Assembly: GCF_000484695.1 (NCBI RefSeq)
Contig: NZ_AXVR01000022.1
Span: forward strand, 1 to 64,000
Reading direction: 5' to 3'
From: Salinispora cortesiana
GTDB lineage: Bacteria; Actinomycetota; Actinomycetes; Mycobacteriales; Micromonosporaceae
DNA length: 64,000 nucleotides
Positions 26,046-35,262 of this stretch are shown one piece after another; the first letter of the stretch is position 1, and each line of letters begins with the position of its first letter. The notes beneath the pieces are model-generated. The model searched no databases. It had not been told where the DNA came from and worked only from the letters and a program-made list of their open reading frames with translations. Position numbers and translations under genes: made by a program.

Positions 26046-26696
26046 ATGGAGCCGTCCCCGATCCTCGCCTTCGTGCTCAGCGCCGGGCTGGTCACCACGC
26101 CCGCCGTGCCCGCGTCACCGGTGGTTGGGCCCAGGCCGCTGTTGGTGGGTCCCCCGCCGCCGGCGGTTGGGCCCATGCCGTCGTTGAGTGGGTCCATGTT
26201 GCTCGGGGTCGGTTCCACGCCGGCTGTGGCCGGTTCGCCGTCCCCCGGGGTGCTGCCGGCCTTTCGGTGGCCGCTGTCCGGGGAGCCGCCGGTCGTGCGA
26301 CGGTTTGACCCACCGCCGCAGCCCTGGTTTCCCGGTCACCGCGGCGTTGACCTGGCAGCCGACGCCGGCGCGCCAGTGCTGGCAGCGGGCGATGGTGTGG
26401 TCACCTTCGCCGGTGTCGTGGCTGGCCGGCCGGTGCTCACCGTGACCCACGCCGCCGGGCTGCGGACCACCTATGAGCCGGTGCGCTCCGATGTCGAGGT
26501 TGGCGCGCCGGTCCTGGCCGGAGTGCCGATCGGTCGGCTGCGGGCCGGGCACCCGAGCTGCCTGGCCGCGGCCTGCCTGCACTGGGGCCTGAGACGCGGC
26601 GACACCTATCTGGACCCGTTGGCGCTGCTCGGTCGGGGGCCGGTGCGGCTGCTGCCACTCGGCGGTGCGCTCAGTAGCGGACATGCCAACCAGTGA
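26046..26696 (+). CDS. Secreted M23-family (LytM-like) peptidase
   Basis: This 216-residue protein has a short N-terminal hydrophobic signal-like segment (ILAFVLSAGLVTTPAVPAS). A Pro/Gly/Val-rich linker of about 45 residues with VVGP/LVGP repeats follows, then a LytM/M23 beta-barrel domain. Zinc ligands are visible as GHRGVDLA (His, Asp) and CLHWGLR (His of HxH/HxG type). GDGVVTFAGVVAGRPVLTVT is the typical strand region. Such enzymes or enzyme-like domains bind or cut peptidoglycan. In mycobacteria the homologue lies next to rpsB in opposite orientation; here it is next to DUF2469. The leaderless -10 box supports the ATG at 26046 over 26025. Confidence 0.87.
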   Translation: MEPSPILAFVLSAGLVTTPAVPASPVVGPRPLLVGPPPPAVGPMPSLSGSMLLGVGSTPAVAGSPSPGVLPAFRWPLSGEPPVVRRFDPPPQPWFPGHRGVDLAADAGAPVLAAGDGVVTFAGVVAGRPVLTVTHAAGLRTTYEPVRSDVEVGAPVLAGVPIGRLRAGHPSCLAAACLHWGLRRGDTYLDPLALLGRGPVRLLPLGGALSSGHANQ

Positions 26697-26982
26697 GTCG
26701 GCGTCCGAGTGTTTGGAGGGTGTTTTCAGTTGTTTTGGTCAAGTAGTAAACTTCAATGCCTAATGAGGTGTATTGACGGTGTAAGCAAGTTGTAGAAGTG
26801 AGAGATCACTTAATAATTGTTTATCGGCATTTTAGTCGGACCTCGCATTGTGTAGTTGCGAGCAATCCATTCTTCCGTTTTCTGGACCGTTCGTACTCAC
26901 CCTTTGTAGTTCTTCTTGCGCTTTGGGGAAGGTGTTCCTAAGGTCCTGTTCGCAAACGTGAAGATCGTGCGGGGGAGGGTCT
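26697..26982. other. AT-rich spacer at the left boundary of the accessory insert
   Basis: This gap of about 285 bp is far richer in A and T than its surroundings (for example around 26735-26850). It separates the housekeeping M23 gene from the first giant secreted protein. No gene or convincing repeat was found. It likely holds the promoter of the downstream gene and marks foreign DNA. Confidence 0.6.
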
Positions 26983-29900
26983 GTGGCGCGTCGGATGACG
27001 GCCGCGGTTCGTTCGTGCCTGGTTGTGAGTGTCGCCGTGTTGACGGTGGCCGGGTTGGCGGGCGTGCCGGGTGAACCAGCGGAGTTCCTGGCTGCGGGAC
27101 CGGATGGTGTGACGGGTGGCGTGGAGAGTCGCTCGGACGAGGCGGTCTCCCTGCGGGCTGCCCGTGAGAGTGGCCAGCCGGTGCGGGTGGAGAGTCTGAC
27201 TTCGGCAACAACCGAGGTGTACGCGCTGCCGACGGGGCAGTTCCGGGCGGACATCGCCGCCGGCGTGCAGCGCTTCCGCAGGGACGGGAAGTGGGTCCGA
27301 GTAGACCTGACACTGCAGGCGCGACCGGACGGCTCGGTGCGGCCCGTGGCCCATCCGAACGATCTTTGGATCTCTGGTGCCAAGGGCGCGGGTGAGCAGG
27401 ATCTCGCGGTGGTGGGCGCCGGGGAGAGCCGGGTGGTGATGGGTTGGTCTGGTGCCTTGCCCACGCCGGTGTTGGAGGCGAATCGGGCGACTTATCCGGA
27501 CGCTCGGCCTGGGGTTGATTTGGTGGTGGAGGCGACCCGCCTCGGGTTTGAGCAGTTCCTCGTGGTCAAGAACCGAGCTGCCCTGATCCATGTGGATGAG
27601 GTTGACTATGTGTTCTCTGGTTCTGGTGTGGAGTCGTCGTCGCGTGGTGTGGATGGTTCGGTCCTGCTGAGGGATCGTGCGGGTGAGCAGAGGGCGCGTA
27701 TCCCCGCTCCGCTGATGTGGGATGCGCGGAAGGACATTGTTGGTAGTCCTGTTAACGAAAAGCGGGTCCGCACGGATGTTGTCGATCGGGGAGGTCGGGT
27801 CGAGCTGACGCTGGCCCCGGACATGGGCTGGCTGCGTAGTGCCGCCACGGAGTATCCGGTGACGATTGACCCAACGGTCAATCCGCTGGGGACGACGTTC
27901 GACACGTACGTGCGGGAGACCGTGACCAGCGATCAAAACCAGCGGAGCGACTTGCAGGTCGGGCTGTTGGCGACCACCCCGACGGAACTGACGCGCTCGT
28001 TCCTCACCTGGGATACGACGGTGCTCGTCGGTAAGCAGATCACCGCGTCCACGGTGTCGTTCTGGAACTGGTGGTCAGACACCTGCACCCCCACGCCGTG
28101 GGAGATTTGGACGACGGGGACGTCGACCTATACGACCACGTTCACGAACCAGCCGGAGTGGTTCACCAAGGAAGCTACCTCGACAGAAACGCACGGTTCG
28201 TTCGACTGCAGTGATGCGTGGGCGACGATTGATGGTAAGAGTTTCTTCCAGCGGGCCGCCACGGCGAACAAGACCCGGGCGGGTATGGGGATCCGCGCGA
28301 CTGACGAGACGGACACCTCCGGTTTCAAGCAGTTCCGGTCCCGGGAGGGCGCCAACCCCTCGCAGGACCCGAAGGCGTCGGTGACCTACAACTCGTGGCC
28401 GACGATGGAGTCCCGGTCAACCGTTCCCGCCACCAGCTGCGTGACCGGCTCAGATCGTCCGCTGGTGGACACGCTCACCCCGCAGTTCAAGGCCACTGTC
28501 TCGGACGGGGACGGAACGGCGATGACGGTCACCTTCGAATGGTGGGCGATGAATGTCGACCGACCGGTCGGCTCGGTCAGCTTCAACAATGTGGCGTCCG
28601 GTGCCACGGCGGCGACGACGGTCCCGGCCGGTGATTTCGTGGACGGTGGCATCTATCGCTGGCGGGTGAAGGCCGCAGATGGTGTTTCCGGCAGCGATGT
28701 CTGGTCGTCATTCTGCGAGATGCAGGTCTACACCACGGATGCCCCGGTGACCGGTTGTGTCGGCGGTACCGACAGCGACTTCAACGGGGATGGTATTGCT
28801 GACATCGCTATCGCCGACCCGGAAGCGGCCGTCGAGGGGCAGGAGAAGGCGGGTCACATCCGGGTGGTGTACGGCGGCGGCACGGTCGAAACGTTGCATG
28901 AGGGCAACTCCCAGGTGTCGGGCGCGGTCGGAGCAGGTGACCAGTTCGGGTATTCCGTGTCGGCGTATGACGCGAACAACGACGGCTGTACTGACCTCGC
29001 GGTCGGGGTTCCCTTCGAGGATCTGACGGCAACGGACGATGCGGGCGTCACGTACGTCCTGCTCGGTACGCCGAACGGACTCGCGCAGGGGCCCGCGTCG
29101 TTGACCTTCCACCAGGGTGCGGGTGACACGCCCGATCAGGCCGAGGTTGACGATCACTTCGGGTTCGCTGTGGCTGGTGCGCGTTCCCTTACCGGGGAGC
29201 CCTATCTTGTGGTCGGGACCCCGGGCGAGGACGTCGGCGACACGGTTGACGCCGGTGTGGCGCACTACTTCCGCGGAAATCTCAACGTGCTCTTCCAGTC
29301 CGGGGAGCTCATCCCGGGCGTGGTCGAGCAGGACGACCGTGTGGGCTACGCGGTGGCGGCATCGTCCAATCACTTCGCCATCGGCTCCCCGGGCGAGGCG
29401 ATCGGTCCTGAGGCGTTCGCGGGAGCTGTCTGCGTGTTCAGCAGCTACGAGTTGGTCGAGGGTAAGCCGAAACTGGCGGTTAATTTTCACCAGAGTGCCG
29501 CCAATGTGTCGGACGTGGCAGAGGCCAACGACCTCTTCGGTAAATCGATTTCGATCGCGCCCTACCGGCCGGCTGGTGCCGCGGCCGACCAGGCGGACTC
29601 GCTGCTAGTGGTCGGGGTTCCTGGTGAGGACATCACCGTCGAAGAATCCAACACCGTGGTCGCGGACGCGGGTCTGGTACACCGGTTCCACGTCACCGGC
29701 GACGCGACCCGCACGGAGCTGCCCGCGCTCACCTACGCCCTGGAGGAGGGCGCCTACCTGGGTGAGGAAGTCGCTGTGGTGAATACCGAGCCGGCCAGCG
29801 ACGACACGAACGACACCATGTTCCTGGCCGTCGGCGCTCCCGGTGCGGACACGGATGACTTGCTTGACGCGGGTCGCGTACTGGTGTTCCCCGCGCTGGC

Positions 29901-30162
29901 TGACCCGATCGGCACGCCGACAACGATTCACCGCGAAGCCGCCAGCCTGCCCGGCAGCGCCGTGACGCAGGAGTTGATCGGCGCCAGCCTGGGGGCCATC
30001 TCGCAACAGTTGTACGTCGGTACTCCGTACCGCGATCCGGCGGTATACGGATTCGCCTGGTCCAGCCTGGCGGCCGGCGCGGCGTCGCCGAGCACTACCT
30101 GGCAACCCGGTCAGGGCGGAATTCCCGCCGGTGGCACCGCCTTCGGCGCGGCGATCGGGTGA
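26983..30162 (+). CDS. Giant secreted protein: shared N-domain, DNRLRE-like domain, seven FG-GAP repeats
   Basis: This 1059-residue exported protein is read from a GTG preceded by GGGGGAGGG. Residues 1-40 are a signal peptide (basic start, then LVVSVAVLTVAGLAGVPG). Residues about 60-200 form an N-terminal beta domain shared with the genes at 30207 and 55924. Its marker is TPVLEANRATYPD followed by PGVDL and FLVVKNRAA. Residues about 290-470 look like a DNRLRE-type beta domain. From residue about 595 there are seven FG-GAP-like repeats, some with calcium-binding DFNGDGIADIAI-type loops, enough for an integrin-like seven-bladed propeller. The domains suggest cell-surface or extracellular adhesion or scaffolding. 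The stop overlaps an alternative start of the next gene. Confidence 0.85.
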   Translation: MARRMTAAVRSCLVVSVAVLTVAGLAGVPGEPAEFLAAGPDGVTGGVESRSDEAVSLRAARESGQPVRVESLTSATTEVYALPTGQFRADIAAGVQRFRRDGKWVRVDLTLQARPDGSVRPVAHPNDLWISGAKGAGEQDLAVVGAGESRVVMGWSGALPTPVLEANRATYPDARPGVDLVVEATRLGFEQFLVVKNRAALIHVDEVDYVFSGSGVESSSRGVDGSVLLRDRAGEQRARIPAPLMWDARKDIVGSPVNEKRVRTDVVDRGGRVELTLAPDMGWLRSAATEYPVTIDPTVNPLGTTFDTYVRETVTSDQNQRSDLQVGLLATTPTELTRSFLTWDTTVLVGKQITASTVSFWNWWSDTCTPTPWEIWTTGTSTYTTTFTNQPEWFTKEATSTETHGSFDCSDAWATIDGKSFFQRAATANKTRAGMGIRATDETDTSGFKQFRSREGANPSQDPKASVTYNSWPTMESRSTVPATSCVTGSDRPLVDTLTPQFKATVSDGDGTAMTVTFEWWAMNVDRPVGSVSFNNVASGATAATTVPAGDFVDGGIYRWRVKAADGVSGSDVWSSFCEMQVYTTDAPVTGCVGGTDSDFNGDGIADIAIADPEAAVEGQEKAGHIRVVYGGGTVETLHEGNSQVSGAVGAGDQFGYSVSAYDANNDGCTDLAVGVPFEDLTATDDAGVTYVLLGTPNGLAQGPASLTFHQGAGDTPDQAEVDDHFGFAVAGARSLTGEPYLVVGTPGEDVGDTVDAGVAHYFRGNLNVLFQSGELIPGVVEQDDRVGYAVAASSNHFAIGSPGEAIGPEAFAGAVCVFSSYELVEGKPKLAVNFHQSAANVSDVAEANDLFGKSISIAPYRPAGAAADQADSLLVVGVPGEDITVEESNTVVADAGLVHRFHVTGDATRTELPALTYALEEGAYLGEEVAVVNTEPASDDTNDTMFLAVGAPGADTDDLLDAGRVLVFPALADPIGTPTTIHREAASLPGSAVTQELIGASLGAISQQLYVGTPYRDPAVYGFAWSSLAAGAASPSTTWQPGQGGIPAGGTAFGAAIG

Positions 30163-30206
30163 CGGCACACATGACAACGCAGAGTTCACCGGGGGAGGAA
30201 CGTACG

Positions 30207-31712
30207 GTGGTTCGTCGCAGGCGTCGGCGGGACGGGCTGTTCAGGGTCGGGCTGGTGGCCGGCATGGTCGGCCTGCTGTCCGGGATGGTGTTCGTGCAGC
30301 CGCCCGAGGCGGTGCCGTTGATCCCGACCGCCGCGTTGGCGGAGGAGCCGGTCCGGGACACCGAGGCGGAAGCGCTGGTAGCGGCGAAAGAGCTCGACCA
30401 GCCGGTGGAGGTGCTGGCACTCCGCACGGAGTACCGCGACGTGTTCGCGCAGCCAGACGGGACGCTGATCGCCAACGACTACACCCAGCCGGTTCGGGTG
30501 ACGCAGGGCGACAGCTGGGTCCCCGCCGACGCGACGTTGGTGGCCCAGCCGGATGGCTCGTACGGTCCGAGCGCGGCGTTGCTCGGCATCCAGCTCTCCC
30601 CGGGCGGCGACGTGCCACTGACGGTGGCGATCCGGGATCAGAAGAGCATGACCCTGACCTGGCCGCACGGTCCGCTACCCGAGCCGGTCGTGGTGGACAG
30701 CCAGGCGACGTATCCGGACGTGCTTCCGGACGTGGACCTGGTCACGAACGTGACGGTCGAGGGCTTCTCCCACGTACTGGTCGTCAAGACCCCGGAGGCG
30801 GCCGAGCTTCCCGAACTGCAGGACCTTCGGCTCGGTGTCACCACGGTCGGGTTGACGATCGAGGAAACCCCGGAGGGAGGCGTGGTGGCGTTGGACCCGG
30901 CCACCAACAACCCGGTCCTGCAGGCTGACGCACCGACCATGTGGGACAGCGGACCCCAGGAGGGCGGTGGGGTGCTGGCCACCGAGGCCCTGTCTTCCGC
31001 CAGCGATACCTCCACCGATCCTGGTGCGGCTTCCGCGCAGGGCCCGGGTGACACGTCGAAAGTGGCGCCGGTCGAGCTCGAATACACGGAGAACATGCTG
31101 ACGCTGACTCCGGATCAGGGCATGTTGACCGACCCGGCGACGTCTTTTCCGCTCTACATCGACCCGGTCTGGCAGAGCAGCACCAACAGCGGTTGGGCGA
31201 TGGTCGACAGCGGCTACCCCAACGAGGAGTACTGGAAGTTCGACACCAAGCGGCACGAACGAATCGGGCGCTGCCCCAGCTCGTGCTACAACTCCAAGGT
31301 CAAGCGGCTGTTCTACCGGCTCGCCACCCCGTACTCGGGCCGGACGATCCTGCAGGCAGAGTTCAGGGTGACGTTGCAGCACGTCTACAACAGCACGGCC
31401 CGAGCGGCCGCGCTCTACGTGATGCCAGCCGGGATCAGCTCCTCCACCAACTGGAACAACCAGCCCGGTGGCTCTGGTTGGTCCGGAGCGACGCACCTCG
31501 CCACCAACTCCCCAACCAAGACCCAGTCGAGTTGCACGTCCACCAACCAGAACACGGAGTGGAACGCGAAAGCCGCCGTGGAGCTGGCAGCGAAGAACGG
31601 GTGGAGCACGGTGACCCTCGGGATGCGATCGGTCAACGAGACCAGTGGGTTGCACACGAAGCGGTTCTGCGACAACGGGTCCTCTCCGTGCAGTACAACC
31701 GGGCACCCCTGA
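30207..31712 (+). CDS. Secreted protein with shared N-domain and DNRLRE-like domain, 5' part of a frameshifted gene
   Basis: From the GTG at 30207 (GGAGG 8 nt upstream; the frame also opens at 30159) this encodes 501 residues. A basic start and a membrane/signal segment (FRVGLVAGMVGLLSGMVFV) precede the shared N-domain, marked by PLPEPVVVDSQATYPDV and SHVLVVKTPEAA. The DNRLRE-like domain follows (FPLYIDPVWQSSTNSGW to TSGLHTKRFCDNGSS). The reading frame then ends in an unrelated tail at 31712. The natural continuation, beginning LSVQYNRAP, lies in another frame from 31682. A single missing base near 31682 explains this. The product would be a truncated secreted protein unless the shift is corrected. 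Confidence 0.7.
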   Translation: MVRRRRRRDGLFRVGLVAGMVGLLSGMVFVQPPEAVPLIPTAALAEEPVRDTEAEALVAAKELDQPVEVLALRTEYRDVFAQPDGTLIANDYTQPVRVTQGDSWVPADATLVAQPDGSYGPSAALLGIQLSPGGDVPLTVAIRDQKSMTLTWPHGPLPEPVVVDSQATYPDVLPDVDLVTNVTVEGFSHVLVVKTPEAAELPELQDLRLGVTTVGLTIEETPEGGVVALDPATNNPVLQADAPTMWDSGPQEGGGVLATEALSSASDTSTDPGAASAQGPGDTSKVAPVELEYTENMLTLTPDQGMLTDPATSFPLYIDPVWQSSTNSGWAMVDSGYPNEEYWKFDTKRHERIGRCPSSCYNSKVKRLFYRLATPYSGRTILQAEFRVTLQHVYNSTARAAALYVMPAGISSSTNWNNQPGGSGWSGATHLATNSPTKTQSSCTSTNQNTEWNAKAAVELAAKNGWSTVTLGMRSVNETSGLHTKRFCDNGSSPCSTTGHP

Positions 31713-33262
31713 TCGCGAACGAGAACGAGCTCACCATGTCTCCAGGTGGGCAGTGCGTCTACGGTGCGGGCGCCCCCTATGTGGACGTACCGCCGCGGCT
31801 GAACGCGGTGCTGCGGGATCCGGACCACTCCTCGGCGCACACCGAGCAGATCAAGGCCCAGTTCAAGGTGACCTGGACGCCGAGCGGTGGGACGGCGCAG
31901 TCGCGTAGTTACATCACACCGTTGAAGGCCAGCGGATCGGTCTTCTCATACACGGTGCCGAGCGACATCGCAGAGAATGTGCCTATCTCGTGGGAGGTAC
32001 GGGCCAGCGACAACACCAGCTGGGGTCCGTGGAGCAGCGACGGCTCCCGCAATGTCTGCCAGTTCCGGTACGACAAGTCGAGCCCGAGCCCACCGGACGT
32101 GGACTCCGCGGTGTATCTGCCGCAGGACGCGGCGGACAACGGGACGGGGGACGCCCCACTATGTATCGAAAGTGACGAGTGGCTGGGTTCGATCGGTATC
32201 CCGGGCAGCTTCACCTTCGACTCCGCCGCCACGGACGTGGTGGAGTACCGGTACGGCTTCAACACCAACCCGGTGCCGGGAGTGAACGTGCTGGTGCCGG
32301 AGACCGACGGCGGGCCGGTGACTTTGACCGACTGGTACCCGGACAGGGAGGGCCCACGGACGATCAACGTCCAGGCCATTGACCGCGCTGGCCGGTCGAG
32401 CACCATCGCCTCCTGCACCTTCCGGGTGGGTAAGCGGCCGCCGACCGCTGCCTGGGCCCTCGGCGAGGTCGCCGGCCAGGACATGGCGGACGACGCGCTC
32501 GGCGGCAACGACGCCTCCGTTGGTAGCGGCGTCACCTTTGGTGTGGAGGGGCCGGGCGGCGCCTCCGACACGGCGGCCCAACTCGACGGGACGAGCGCCG
32601 GCTATCTCACCACGGCGAGCAGCGTGTTGACCGATACCTCTACCAGTTTCACGGTCAGCGGCTGGTTCAAGGTCGATGATCCCTCCCGCCAGCAGGTGGC
32701 GGTGAGCCAGGACGGCACCGGTGAGCCGGGATTCGCGCTGGGGGTGCGGAACGGGGCCTGGTTCTTCTGGGTACCGACCACCGAGGTCAACTCGCTCGGT
32801 CGGTGGGAGGTGACCGCCGAGGCGGCCACCACTGACTGGACCTACGTCACGGCGATCTTCGACGGCGGCAAGCAGGAGATGTCGCTCCAGGTTGGGGCCA
32901 ACACGCCGCACGTCGCCGAGCGCCGTTCGTTGACGAAGTCGCGCGGTCCGCTCCAGCTCGGTCGCCGGCTTGTCAAGAGCGGATACGCCGACTACTGGCA
33001 GGGCACGATGGCCGACGTCGCCGTCTTCGACCGCCTGATCGTCGACGACGAGGTCACCTCACTGCAGAAGACGCCACCGAGCCGGAAGGCGTACTGGCGG
33101 CTGAACGCGGAGACCAACATGCTCAGCCCGGAGCACGGCGGTGGAGTGGGGCTCACCCTCGGATCCGGCGCGATGATCTTCAACCATCCGGTGCTGGCGC
33201 TGCTCCTGGCCAAGGTCCGACACGGACGCTTCACCCTTCAGCAAGCGGCTAGTCAAAACTGA
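31682..33262 (+). pseudogene. 3' part of the frameshifted gene: beta domains plus LamG, truncated
   Basis: This frame continues the protein broken at about 31682 (LSVQYNRAPLIANENELTMS, parallel to LSVTYNRTPNIPTSLTTS in the intact paralogue at 52742). It encodes two beta-sandwich segments. A LamG/concanavalin-like domain follows (WALGEVAGQDMADDALGG to YWQGTMADVAVFDRLIVDD). A second such domain starts at RKAYWRLNAET but stops after about 25 residues, where unrelated sequence leads to a stop at 33262. There is no ribosome-binding site near the break. The reading is a gene inactivated by a one-base frameshift and a 3' truncation; a sequencing error at 31682 cannot be excluded. Confidence 0.65.
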
Positions 33263-33729
33263 GACGGAACACTAGCTTCCTGTCCATGCCGATGTCGCGC
33301 CGCCGCGCCGGCATCGACTCTCTTGATCGAGCGCCACCTCGGTTGCCTCGCCCCCGAGGTCGGTGTGCGCGGCCCCGACGGTGTGGGCCGTGGAGGTCGA
33401 ACTGCTTGGGGTAGTCCTTGCGGGCTGGCTGGCAGGCTCGTAACTCGTCAAAGGGGCTGGTTGTAGGTGTTCGCAACACTGACTCCGAACTTGGCCCCCG
33501 AACCCGGGCAAACCCGAGATATCTCCACGATGCGACCTTTTGCTCAGGTACTGTGACGTAAGTAGTGCGAATGAACAAAGCTCGCATAGTGGTTAGATCC
33601 GGCCTGTCCATGGAGGGGCGCGCACCACCGGCATTGCGTGGGGCCGGGTGGTGAAACTTCGTGCCCATAAGTGCGGGCTGTAAGCGGGGGAGCCCGAGAC
33701 GGAAATCTTCACACCCAGGAGTGATGTTG
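33263..33729. other. Non-coding remnant region in the accessory insert
   Basis: About 465 bp lie between the truncated LamG gene and the nucleoside hydrolase gene. Only arbitrary frames are open. A CGGGCT...AGCCCG hairpin lies shortly before the next start, and AT-rich stretches around 33530-33600 may hold its promoter. It may contain degraded 3' sequence of the truncated gene, but I see no recognisable domain or transposase. Confidence 0.5.
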
Positions 33730-35262
33730 ATGGGGAAAGTTGCTAATCCAACACTGAGAAGTGTGTCCGCGATTGCCGCCGGGGCGCTCGCCTGCGCCGT
33801 GGCTGTTGGCGTCGCGGGCGGTGTGCCACACGCGCTCGCGGATCCCGCGTCTCCGTTGATGCCGGAGAGCTTCCAGCCGGTGCACGATAGTGAGCGGGGT
33901 GCTCCCGATGACGGTAGCCGTGCTCTCCCGCCCTACTACTCCGAGGAGCCCCAATATCCGGATAGTCGTATCCGTGAACCCGTGATCTTCTCTACTGACA
34001 TGTCGATGGGGCTGACCACGGGCTCCCGTAACGGAATATCCACTTCGGTCCCGGACATTGACGACTCGTACGCGCTCGCCCTTGCGTTGGCTCACGGGGT
34101 TGATGTGCGAGGCGTTGTGGCGACCATGGGTAACTCGATGGCCAAGCCGACCGTGGTCACCGCCCAGGCGACGGTTGACGCACTCGGTGCGGACATACCC
34201 GTGGTGCAGGGGGCGGAGGTCTGGTTGCCGGTCGAGGCCCAGCAGACCACCGGTGGCGCGGATCTGACCGGCACCTGCGTCAACGACGGTGTCCGGTTCA
34301 TGGCCGACCAGCTGCGGGAGACCGGCGGGTTGACGATCCTGGCGATCGGGCCGTTGACCGACGTGGCCTGCCTGACCATGAATTTTCCGGAAGAGGCCTC
34401 CCTCATCTCCCGGATTGTCGCCCTCGTCGGCAGCAAGCCGACGACAGTGTTCGAGATTTTCGGCACCCCTCTGGTTGACTTCAACTACATCATGGACCCC
34501 CGCGCTGAGCAGATCATTCTGGATCAGACGTTTATTCCGTTTACGGCCATCACCTTCGACCTCTCCTCGCTGGCGCCGATTCCGATCCCCGAGCTGGAGC
34601 GGTTGGCCAGTAGCCCGGACCCACTGGCACGTTTCTACGGTGAGTCCTCGATGCCGCGCCTGGAAATGCTGAAGGAGATAGACTTCGGCCCCGCGTACCC
34701 GATTTTTGACGCAGCCGCCGCATGGCACCTGATTCGGCCGCAAGACCAGGTCTGTCAGCAGGCGGGCTACCGGCTGAAGACCGGTTCGCCGGCGACAGCG
34801 GAGGCCGGAGAAACAGACATCTACGACTGGTTCTCGCCCGAGATCACTGAAACCCGGCAGGTCACCTCGTGCACGGGTTTCACGAGTAAGGAAGCGGCAG
34901 GCCGCTACCAGCAGGCGATTCTGCAGGCAGTTGGCGGCGGAGTTGGGCAAACGGGTCCGGAGATCCTGGGCGACGATGAGGGCTCTCCGCGGACCGACGA
35001 GGGGTCTGCCTCCACCGACGAGGGGAGCTTGTCGAACGGCGAGGGTATCGCGCGGACTGACGAGGGTGCTGCTGCACTGACTGACGAGGGCACCTTGTCG
35101 ACCGGTGAGGACACCGGGTGGACTGCTGAGGGTGCTACTACCTCGACCGACGAGGGCGCGGCGCAGACCGACGAGCAGGCCGCGCCGACCGATGAGGGCA
35201 CGGCGCAGATCGACGACGGAGCTGCCCCGACCGACGAAGACGCCGACCGGGCGGCCTGGTGA
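33730..35262 (+). CDS. Secreted nucleoside hydrolase-like protein with acidic heptad-repeat tail
   Basis: This protein of 510 residues starts at the ATG at 33730 (AGGAG 8 nt upstream; earlier in-frame starts have poorer spacing). Residues 1-35 form a signal peptide ending in HALA-DPAS. The catalytic region resembles inosine-uridine nucleoside hydrolases: FSTDMSMG and DIDDSYALALALAHG contribute the Asp cluster for calcium and ribose binding. NSMAKPTVVTAQATVDAL is the following helix, and LTILAIGPLTDVACL is the GPLTN-like motif. The last 95 residues are about 13 heptad units of the form DEGxxxT. Enzymes of this fold split ribonucleosides into base and ribose. An exported form could scavenge nucleosides or act on external substrates. 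Catalysis is inferred. Confidence 0.75.
   Translation: MGKVANPTLRSVSAIAAGALACAVAVGVAGGVPHALADPASPLMPESFQPVHDSERGAPDDGSRALPPYYSEEPQYPDSRIREPVIFSTDMSMGLTTGSRNGISTSVPDIDDSYALALALAHGVDVRGVVATMGNSMAKPTVVTAQATVDALGADIPVVQGAEVWLPVEAQQTTGGADLTGTCVNDGVRFMADQLRETGGLTILAIGPLTDVACLTMNFPEEASLISRIVALVGSKPTTVFEIFGTPLVDFNYIMDPRAEQIILDQTFIPFTAITFDLSSLAPIPIPELERLASSPDPLARFYGESSMPRLEMLKEIDFGPAYPIFDAAAAWHLIRPQDQVCQQAGYRLKTGSPATAEAGETDIYDWFSPEITETRQVTSCTGFTSKEAAGRYQQAILQAVGGGVGQTGPEILGDDEGSPRTDEGSASTDEGSLSNGEGIARTDEGAAALTDEGTLSTGEDTGWTAEGATTSTDEGAAQTDEQAAPTDEGTAQIDDGAAPTDEDADRAAW
34975..35256. repeat. Acidic heptad repeats (DEGxxxT)
   Basis: About 13 consecutive units of 21-24 bp encode DEGSPRT, DEGSAST, DEGSLSN, GEGIART, DEGAAALT, DEGTLST and similar. 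The DNA copies have diverged more than the protein, suggesting an old array under selection for the acidic pattern. Confidence 0.85.

Noticed and set aside
33249..33668. 139-residue minus-strand frame after the truncated LamG gene
   Set aside because: Considered as a transposase remnant; no DDE or HTH motif and no flanking inverted repeats are visible.
33600..33729. Possible c-di-AMP riboswitch before the nucleoside hydrolase gene
   Set aside because: GCGGGGGAGCCC and GTGAAAC pieces recall the ydaO motif, but their order and spacing are wrong and the leader is too short.
34975..35256. Heptad array in the nucleoside hydrolase as a CRISPR-like array
   Set aside because: The repeats are contiguous, in frame and have no spacers; they encode a protein tail.
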